From: Winslowiella arboricola
Lineage (GTDB): Bacteria; Pseudomonadota; Gammaproteobacteria; Enterobacterales; Enterobacteriaceae
Assembly (NCBI RefSeq): GCF_025527015.1
Contig: NZ_JAODIM010000042.1
Coordinates: 124,001-188,000, forward strand
Direction: 5' to 3'
Length of the DNA: 64,000 bases
Below the pieces are notes generated by a model. It was not told the DNA's origin and ran no database searches. It worked only from the letters and a program-made list of their open reading frames with translations. Below are positions 58,148 to 64,000 of this stretch, piece after piece. The translations under genes and the position numbers were made by a program. The first letter of the stretch is position 1. Each line of letters starts with the position of its first letter.

Positions 58148-58702
58148 ATGAATGTGATTAAAACGGAAATTCCTGATGTACTGATTTTTGAACCTAAGGT
58201 GTTTGGTGATGACCGCGGGTTCTTTTTTGAGAGCTTTAATCAGCAGGTATTTGAAGCAGCTGTAGGTTCTGAAATAAAATTTGTACAGGATAACCATTCG
58301 AAGTCAGCAAAAGGGGTCCTTCGCGGATTACATTACCAATTGACGCCATATGCTCAAGGTAAACTTGTCCGGTGCATCGCTGGTGAGGTATTTGACGTTG
58401 CCGTTGATATTCGTAAAGAATCTGCAACTTTTGGTCATTGGGTTGGTATCAATCTTTCTGCCGATAATCACAGACAGCTTTGGATTCCAGAAGGGTTTGC
58501 TCACGGATTTTTGACGTTGAGTGAGAGTGCTGAGTTTTTATATAAAACCACTGATTATTACAACCCTGCGCATGAGAGAAGCATCATATGGAATGATAAA
58601 GATTTCGCTATTAATTGGCCAGTGCCAGAAAACGGTGGCATAGTTTTGTCCGAAAAAGATAAAATCAGCCCTGCTTTTTTACATGCTGAATTACCTGAAT
58701 AG
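58148..58702 (+). CDS. rfbC: dTDP-4-dehydrorhamnose 3,5-epimerase
   Basis: A 184-residue cupin-type epimerase: LIFEPKVFGDDRGFFFESFN, QDNHSKSAKGVLRGLHYQ (catalytic His region), RCIAGEVFDVAVDIR, IPEGFAHGFLTLSE. It epimerises the 4-keto sugar before RfbD. Its GC content is lower than rfbBDA, marking the transition to the AT-rich variable part of the O-antigen cluster. The wzx frame overlaps its 3' end by 20 bases. Confidence 0.94.
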   Translation: MNVIKTEIPDVLIFEPKVFGDDRGFFFESFNQQVFEAAVGSEIKFVQDNHSKSAKGVLRGLHYQLTPYAQGKLVRCIAGEVFDVAVDIRKESATFGHWVGINLSADNHRQLWIPEGFAHGFLTLSESAEFLYKTTDYYNPAHERSIIWNDKDFAINWPVPENGGIVLSEKDKISPAFLHAELPE

Positions 58703-59951
58703 TGCGGAATCAACAGTGGAAAAAAATTTACTAAAAAATATAATGTCTCTGGCGGCGGTGCAGGGCGGGAATTATATAATCCCCCTTATTACCCTTCCGT
58801 ATTTAGTTAAAACATTAGGGCCATATTCATATGGGTTATTAGGGTTTTCACTAGCTCTTATACAGTATTTTAATGTTTTAATCAATTACGGGTTCAACCT
58901 TTCAGCAACGCAAAAAATAGCATTAGTTTCTCATGACAAAAATGAGGTTAGTAAGATATTCTGGAATGTGATAGCCTGCCAGGTGATATTAGTCATCGTT
59001 AGCTTTTTAATTATTATAATATCGATTGAATTTAGCTCTTTTCTACAGGAACAGTGGAGTATATTATTCGCCTGTATGGGATTATTATTAGGTAACGTCC
59101 TTTTTCCTGTCTGGTTGTTTCAGGGGAAAGAACGTATGACCTTATCTTCTCTTGTAAATATTATTTCCAGATTGCTAACAATCCCATTAGTCTTTATCTT
59201 TGTTGATGAACCCGGTGATGCATGGATCGCTGCATTAATAATGTCTGCTGCAAGTATTCTTGGTGGAATTTTTTCTATAATAATTCTTATTAAAGAGAAA
59301 TGGATAGTTTGGAAGAAAGTGAACTTATCTGTGGCAATAAAAGAGTTCAATGATGGCTGGTATCTATTTCTTTCCACTGCCGCAATTAATATATATACAT
59401 CCAGCATAACAGTGTTGCTGGGGATTATATGCGGCCCGGTAGTTGTAGGATATTTTGTTGCAGCAGACAAACTAAGGTTAGCAGCCCAGGGGCTAATCAT
59501 CCCTGTATCGCAGGCTTGTTACCCCAGAGTGGTATCATTATTATCAAAAAATAAGAAAGAAGGTATTGCTTTCATTCGTAAACTATTAGTATTTCAGGGA
59601 GGTCTGGGCGTATTAATTAGCATATGTATATTTTTCTCTTCCCCATATATCATTAACTTTCTGTATGGTAGTAATTACATCCCATCGATTTCTACGTTGC
59701 AAATATTGTCATTATGTCCCTTTTTAGTAGGCATAAGCAATATTTTAGGCATCCATACTATGTCAGCCTTAGGATTTAAAAAACAATTTTTCAATATATT
59801 ATTAATGGCAAGTTCTATTTGCATAGTTACTCTTTACCCCCTCTCCAAATTTTATCTTGAAACTGGTGCTGCAATTACAGTCGTCCTTTCTGAAGCATTA
59901 GTAACAATTTTAATGATTAGCTTTATTAATAATAGAAAAATACTTCATTAA
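58683..59951 (+). CDS. wzx: O-antigen flippase Wzx
   Basis: A 422-residue, 12-helix MOP-superfamily transporter: NIMSLAAVQGGNYIIPLITLPYL at the start, followed by a GPYSYGLLGFSLALIQYF stretch, as in RfbX-type proteins. It flips the undecaprenyl-linked O-unit. AT-rich (~33% GC by eye) and rich in ATA and TTA codons, unlike the preceding genes. The ATG at 58683 overlaps rfbC; a GTG at 58716 (VEKNLLKN) is a realistic alternative start. The neighbouring polymerase and glycosyltransferases confirm the O-antigen setting. Confidence 0.88.
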   Translation: MLNYLNSAESTVEKNLLKNIMSLAAVQGGNYIIPLITLPYLVKTLGPYSYGLLGFSLALIQYFNVLINYGFNLSATQKIALVSHDKNEVSKIFWNVIACQVILVIVSFLIIIISIEFSSFLQEQWSILFACMGLLLGNVLFPVWLFQGKERMTLSSLVNIISRLLTIPLVFIFVDEPGDAWIAALIMSAASILGGIFSIIILIKEKWIVWKKVNLSVAIKEFNDGWYLFLSTAAINIYTSSITVLLGIICGPVVVGYFVAADKLRLAAQGLIIPVSQACYPRVVSLLSKNKKEGIAFIRKLLVFQGGLGVLISICIFFSSPYIINFLYGSNYIPSISTLQILSLCPFLVGISNILGIHTMSALGFKKQFFNILLMASSICIVTLYPLSKFYLETGAAITVVLSEALVTILMISFINNRKILH

Positions 59952-60119
59952 TTGACATACTGTCACATCTATATCTTTAGATTAATAATAATTACCACCA
60001 TAAAAATTATTCCAGTAAGTAATAATAATGAATTTTGTGAAATGTAGTCGGATATTTGATGCTATTAAAAATCATCTATCTACTCAAATGAGTTAAATCT
60101 CTCAGTTAATGGTGTTGAA

Positions 60120-61103
60120 ATGTCTTTCTCCAATGTGTTTGTTTGTTGTCCCGCGAATACCACAACCGGGGGGCCGGAACTATTACATCAGTTTGTGAAT
60201 AAATTACAGGGTAAAGGTGTAGATGCTTATATTTTGTATTATCCATTTGATTTAAACGCTGATACGCCCAATCAATATAAACATTATCATGCAAAAGTTG
60301 CTACCTTAGATAAGGTTAAGAGTACTTCGCTGGTGATTCTGCCGGAAACAGCCACTAAATTAGCCGAAATGTTTCCCAGCGATAATGTTGCGATATGGTG
60401 GTTGTCTGTAGATAATTATTTTGGATGTTCACCTAAAAGTTTTGGGATTGCCAAAATAAAGCATGTAGCAAGCTTGATTTGTCATAAGAAGCTGTCCTTC
60501 AGAAAAATGAGAAATTTCATCCATCTTCATCAAAGTGAATATGCGAAAATTTTGCTGGCAGAAAATAACATTAGTTCATTGCAGTTAACTGATTATATCA
60601 GCGGTGCTCACTTTGCATCCAAAAATGAACTAAATATCAATGAAAAGAAAAAACTTATAACCTATAATCCCAAAAAAGGTTTTGAAATAACCAGGAAGTT
60701 AATTGATAAATTACCTGAATTTGATTACGTACCATTAATTAATATGTCACCATCGGAAGTAAATAAAACTCTGGCTAGTGCTATGATTTATATAGATTTT
60801 GGCAATCATCCGGGCAAAGATCGTTTTCCGCGAGAAGCTGCATTAGCAAATTGCTGCGTTATTACTGGCAGGCGAGGCAGTGCTCAGAATAATATCGACC
60901 TCCCGCTTCCTGATAAATTCAAAATTGAAGAAAGTGACCCGGATTTTATTGCTCACTTTGAAGTTCTATGCAGAAGTATATTTGATGACTTTGCTAATGA
61001 ATGGTTGCATTTTCATGAATACCGCGAATCCATACAGAACGAAAATAACTCTTTTGAGAAAAATGTAGAAGAATTTATTACTAAATATGTTTCCTTAAAT
61101 TGA
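60120..61103 (+). CDS. Probable glycosyltransferase (GT-B type), O-antigen cluster
   Basis: A 327-residue protein I could place only broadly. The N-terminus has NTTTGGPELLHQFVNKLQGKG, a typical acceptor-domain glycine loop of GT-B enzymes, and the C-terminal half has YNPKKGFEITRKLIDKLP and HPGKDRFPREAALANCCVITG, which resembles the donor-site E-x-A-x-x-N/G-C-P motif of family 4 enzymes in weakened form. It is probably an O-antigen sugar transferase in the cytoplasm. AT-rich. A 168-base AT-rich gap precedes it with no clear ribosome site. Confidence 0.65.
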   Translation: MSFSNVFVCCPANTTTGGPELLHQFVNKLQGKGVDAYILYYPFDLNADTPNQYKHYHAKVATLDKVKSTSLVILPETATKLAEMFPSDNVAIWWLSVDNYFGCSPKSFGIAKIKHVASLICHKKLSFRKMRNFIHLHQSEYAKILLAENNISSLQLTDYISGAHFASKNELNINEKKKLITYNPKKGFEITRKLIDKLPEFDYVPLINMSPSEVNKTLASAMIYIDFGNHPGKDRFPREAALANCCVITGRRGSAQNNIDLPLPDKFKIEESDPDFIAHFEVLCRSIFDDFANEWLHFHEYRESIQNENNSFEKNVEEFITKYVSLN

Positions 61104-61183
61104 ATCAATCATTCAATAACTGATAGACATGAATATCGTATAACTATCACGTTCTAAAAAATCGCTGAGATCTGATATAACTT

Positions 61184-62194
61184 ATGAAAAAAAAACCGAG
61201 AACACTTGTTTTTAATGACAGAAACGTTCTTGCTGAGATTATTTTTGACGGTTTAAGAAATGAAACGACTGATGTTGTGTCAGCTCCTGACAGATATAAG
61301 GATAAAACCAGTACTGGTTGGCTAACTAATTTATATCAGGCGATTTTTCAAAGGCGATTGTTTGCTTATATTTCTATCATATACTCAATAATAATTCGCT
61401 GGTTGAAGAAAAACAATAGCAGTTATGACGAACTGCTGGTTGTGGGTATTGAGGATCTATATGATCTTGCTCCGGTCTATAAAAAATACTCCACTGTAAA
61501 TGAGCTATTTTTTTGGCAATGGAACCCACAACCAAAAAATAAACTAAAAAAAATTGACTTTTGGTTTAGAATAAAATTAATGAAATTTGCAGGATTTAAG
61601 ATCGCTACATTCGATGAGGCAGATGCAAATAAATATAATTTGAATTATCATCCACAAATATACTCCAGCTTTATAGCCGCAAGAAAATTTAATGGCGAAG
61701 AGCAACAGGTTTTAAAGGCGTTTTTTGTTGGTACTAATAAAGGTAGAGCTCAGAAGTTAAAAGAGTTGGCTTTAATACTTGATGAGGCCGATGTTAAGGC
61801 TGACTTCAAAGTTGTTGATAATACAGTTGCTGATACTGAAGATTTCTTAGGTGTGTCTTTTATCTCAAGTCCTGTGACTTATCAGGATTACATCAAAGAG
61901 TTAAGTCAAATCAATATAATTGTTGAAATAAATCAGGAAGGACAGCTTGGATTAACATTACGCGCGCTGGAGTCTATTTTTTTTAATAAAAAACTCATAA
62001 CAGATAACCATAGTGTCAAAAATTACGACTTCTACAGGAAAAGTAATATTTTTGTTATTGATTTTGAAATAGATCATTCATCGTTGAAAAAAGAGCTCTC
62101 TTTGTTTATTCAATCCCCCTATCAAAAACTAGATGAAGCTATTATTGATAAATATGATGTTAAATCATTGCTAACATATTTTAGAACGCTATAA
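61184..62194 (+). CDS. Putative glycosyltransferase, O-antigen cluster (CgeB-like fold)
   Basis: A 336-residue lysine-rich protein, not recognised with certainty. YDELLVVGIEDLYDLAPVYK, FFWQWNPQPKNK, IATFDEADANKYNLNYHPQIY and GLTLRALESIFFNKKLITDN are reminiscent of GT-B enzymes of the CgeB/WbnK-like group, with the last motif corresponding to the donor-side Glu helix. No signal peptide or membrane helix except a weak segment near 61-78 (AYISIIYSIIIRWL). Context between a probable glycosyltransferase and the polymerase makes sugar transfer the best guess. It has a run of eight A in its first codons. Confidence 0.55.
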   Translation: MKKKPRTLVFNDRNVLAEIIFDGLRNETTDVVSAPDRYKDKTSTGWLTNLYQAIFQRRLFAYISIIYSIIIRWLKKNNSSYDELLVVGIEDLYDLAPVYKKYSTVNELFFWQWNPQPKNKLKKIDFWFRIKLMKFAGFKIATFDEADANKYNLNYHPQIYSSFIAARKFNGEEQQVLKAFFVGTNKGRAQKLKELALILDEADVKADFKVVDNTVADTEDFLGVSFISSPVTYQDYIKELSQINIIVEINQEGQLGLTLRALESIFFNKKLITDNHSVKNYDFYRKSNIFVIDFEIDHSSLKKELSLFIQSPYQKLDEAIIDKYDVKSLLTYFRTL

Positions 62195-62303
62195 ATTTAT
62201 TCCTGGGAGGAGCAACGGTATTTATTAAACGCAATAATTGCTTTCTATTGGAGTGTAGGGTGGTATCATTTAAATGATATTGTTATTTATAAATATCTAA
62301 AAT

Positions 62304-63443
62304 ATGGCCTTAATAATGATCTTTTTTTTGCTCTTACTGTCATCATCTGTGCTTCTTACTGTTTGCCGTAATAGAGTAACTGTTTTTTTTTGGATCTTTA
62401 TCACATTGGTTTCGGCGTTTAGATTTGAAGTAGGTTCTGATTATCTTAGCTATGTTGGCTTGTACTACGACATAAAGGCTGGTTATCAGAGTTACTTGCA
62501 TTTGGAGCCATTTCATTACCTCTTAAATGAATTTGCAAACTACTTTGAATTAGGTCCACAGTTCATTTTTTTCGTATACTCGATATCTACAATCTCTCTG
62601 TTTTCGCTGTTTTATTATAAAATGTCGAAAGTGTATCTCAGTATAAACACAAAAATGGTATTTGCTTTATCGACGATATTATTCGTCGGTAATTATTATT
62701 TCCTGACGCTGAACAGTATAAGATCTTGCCTTGCTGCAGCTATTTATGTTATGAGTCTTTATTATTATATTAAAAATCAACGTGCATTAATGTTGTTGTT
62801 ACTTGCTCTGGGTGGAACTATTCATTTTAGCTTGATACCTATAGCAGTATCTAGTGTAGTACTGTTGAAATTTGTTTTCCCGGTTAAAAATAAAACTTTC
62901 CTTATTTTTTCAATCATTTTAATTACTAATCCGATAAGTATTGTTAAGTATATATTTGTAACTTATCAGTTAATGTACTATAACTATTTTTTGTCAGAGA
63001 CATATGCCGTCCCAGCTAACTTCATCGGACAATTGTCAGCCTATGGTGGTGTTGTCCTCGCCTTAGTATTTTATTTCTCATTTACACGCTATGTCTTTAT
63101 AGAAAACAGGAGGCTTAAATCAGTTTTCCAACTTTCTATTTTATTATTCATTGCATTTAGAATATTTTCAAGTGAATTGTTTATATTTGCAAGGATGTCG
63201 AGATATTTTTCACCGGTATTGTATTTCTTTATAGCTTTGGCGATAACATGGTACCTTCAAAATAGGGTTTCCTTGAAACTGAAGCCGACCTTTTTACTCT
63301 GTGTAGTATTGATGTTAATTGTTGCTAATATTGCCATGTTCATGCCGAGAGGGTTATATGATCCATCATATGGGAATTACAATATAAATTATTGTATCAA
63401 CACCACTGATGTATGTGATATACCAATTTCCACAATGAATTAG
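62304..63443 (+). CDS. wzy: O-antigen polymerase, EpsG/Wzy family
   Basis: A 379-residue membrane protein with about ten helices. The motif FRFEVGSDYLSYVGLYYD near the N-terminus and LNSIRSCLAAAIYVMSLYYY ... GGTIHFSLIPIAV are the EpsG family hallmarks (RxxxGxDYxxY and the QxIRxxLAxxIxxxSxxxxxxxxxxxxxxxxxAxxxHxSxL-type pattern). It is the likely O-unit polymerase in a Wzx/Wzy system. Very AT-rich. The ATG at 62304 lacks a strong ribosome site; the in-frame ATG at 62316 (MIFFLLL) is an alternative. Confidence 0.82.
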   Translation: MALIMIFFLLLLSSSVLLTVCRNRVTVFFWIFITLVSAFRFEVGSDYLSYVGLYYDIKAGYQSYLHLEPFHYLLNEFANYFELGPQFIFFVYSISTISLFSLFYYKMSKVYLSINTKMVFALSTILFVGNYYFLTLNSIRSCLAAAIYVMSLYYYIKNQRALMLLLLALGGTIHFSLIPIAVSSVVLLKFVFPVKNKTFLIFSIILITNPISIVKYIFVTYQLMYYNYFLSETYAVPANFIGQLSAYGGVVLALVFYFSFTRYVFIENRRLKSVFQLSILLFIAFRIFSSELFIFARMSRYFSPVLYFFIALAITWYLQNRVSLKLKPTFLLCVVLMLIVANIAMFMPRGLYDPSYGNYNINYCINTTDVCDIPISTMN

Positions 63444-63485
63444 ATATTTTTATACCTACATTAAATAAGAACCTTGGTGTTATAT

Positions 63486-64000
63486 ATGTTTTATATTCTG
63501 GTAGACGATATCTTAAAAGCAAAATTCTTTATATCATTTGCTAAGTTTGATAATGTAATTTATTTAACTAATAAACCTTCTTGTTATTTATTTCTAAAAT
63601 TAAAAACCACACGAGAAGTAATATTTTTAAAGTCCATAAACAACGCTAAAGCTGATGTCGATATTGAAAGGTTAAAAAATACTATCTCAGTGCTTAATGG
63701 TCGGCAATCTCTTAGTAATGCAGTAAAAAACTATCAGCAAGTTTTTTTTGCATTATTTAATACGCTAAAATCCAGGTTAAGTAGCAATGATACTGTTGTT
63801 TTATTTAATGGGAATCATGCTTCAGCCATCGCTACTGCAGATTTTTTCCGAAGTCATAATGCTAAAACATTATATTCGGAAATTAGTAATTTGCCTGGAA
63901 AAATGATTTTTGATCCTTCGGGTGTTAATGCTCAATCTGTACTTTTTAAACGCCCTGAAATTCTTGATACTTTACCAATAGTTGCTGATGAAGTGCATAA
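63486..64000 (+). CDS. Capsule-synthesis (KpsS/Capsule_synth-like) protein, 5' part
   Basis: The frame opens at ATG 63486 and runs without a stop to the window end (171 codons). The translation begins MFYILVDDILKAKFFISFAK; further on VVLFNGNHASAIATADFFR and YSEISNLPGKMIFDPSGVNA (about residues 132-151) resemble the GNG and E-x-x-x-x-P-G-x-x-x-D-x-x-G-V-N motifs of the Capsule_synth family (KpsS, KpsC, LipB relatives, which include Kdo and other transferases). It is then likely an O-antigen or capsule sugar transferase. Only part of the gene is here, so the call is tentative. Confidence 0.6.
   Translation, partial: MFYILVDDILKAKFFISFAKFDNVIYLTNKPSCYLFLKLKTTREVIFLKSINNAKADVDIERLKNTISVLNGRQSLSNAVKNYQQVFFALFNTLKSRLSSNDTVVLFNGNHASAIATADFFRSHNAKTLYSEISNLPGKMIFDPSGVNAQSVLFKRPEILDTLPIVADEVH

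Overview
The window reads as a chromosomal segment of an enterobacterium, most likely Erwiniaceae (Pantoea/Erwinia type). The basis is E. coli-like blocks (yegS, cyaR, trhP, mdtABCD-baeSR, yegD, yegE, udk-dcd-asmA, yegH, then wza) leading into an exopolysaccharide operon that ends in galF-galE, plus short GC-rich palindromic repeats in several intergenic gaps. Species was not determined; no rRNA or tRNA gene was seen.

Region 1 (1-6978): the 3' end of fbaB, then a minus-strand sugar-acid operon in the order rspA (mannonate dehydratase family), rspB (zinc dehydrogenase), an anion:cation symporter-type MFS transporter, a mannonate/fructuronate oxidoreductase-like gene and the GntR regulator rspR. 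Its upstream gap carries a 25-bp perfect inverted repeat and a 45-bp tandem repeat.

Region 2 (6979-27660): the lipid kinase gene yegS, the small RNA gene cyaR with a CRP-type promoter, trhP, the envelope-stress efflux operon mdtABCD-baeSR, a divergent aldo-keto reductase, yegD (Hsp70-like), the large diguanylate cyclase gene yegE/dgcE, and a PAP2-family membrane protein.

Region 3 (27661-33422): udk-dcd-asmA, a small RelE/HigB-HigA type toxin-antitoxin pair with its own promoter and operator, and yegH on the opposite strand.

Region 4 (33423-54578): a Wzx/Wzy-type exopolysaccharide operon with a long leader carrying a probable RcsAB box and a JUMPstart/ops element. It holds wza-wzb-wzc, a polymerase, glycosyltransferases, manC-manB, wcaJ, a secreted GH-A clan hydrolase, wzx, a pyruvyltransferase, another glycosyltransferase, galF and galE. 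The genes predict a Glc-P-initiated polymer that uses GDP-mannose and probably carries pyruvate ketals. Several intrinsic-terminator-like hairpins lie between genes of this operon, which fits RfaH-type antitermination.

Region 5 (54579-64000): after a terminator, a second JUMPstart/ops precedes an O-antigen cluster: rfbBDAC (dTDP-L-rhamnose), wzx, two probable glycosyltransferases, an EpsG/Wzy-like polymerase, and the start of a capsule-synthesis (KpsS/Capsule_synth-like) gene cut by the window end. From about 58.7 kb the DNA is markedly AT-rich, typical of exchanged O-antigen modules.

The strongest non-coding observations are cyaR with its CRP site, the two ops elements, the intra-operon hairpins and the dispersed repeat family. 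I did not find a clearly novel multi-gene defence or metabolic system; the less familiar protein content is in the glycan loci.
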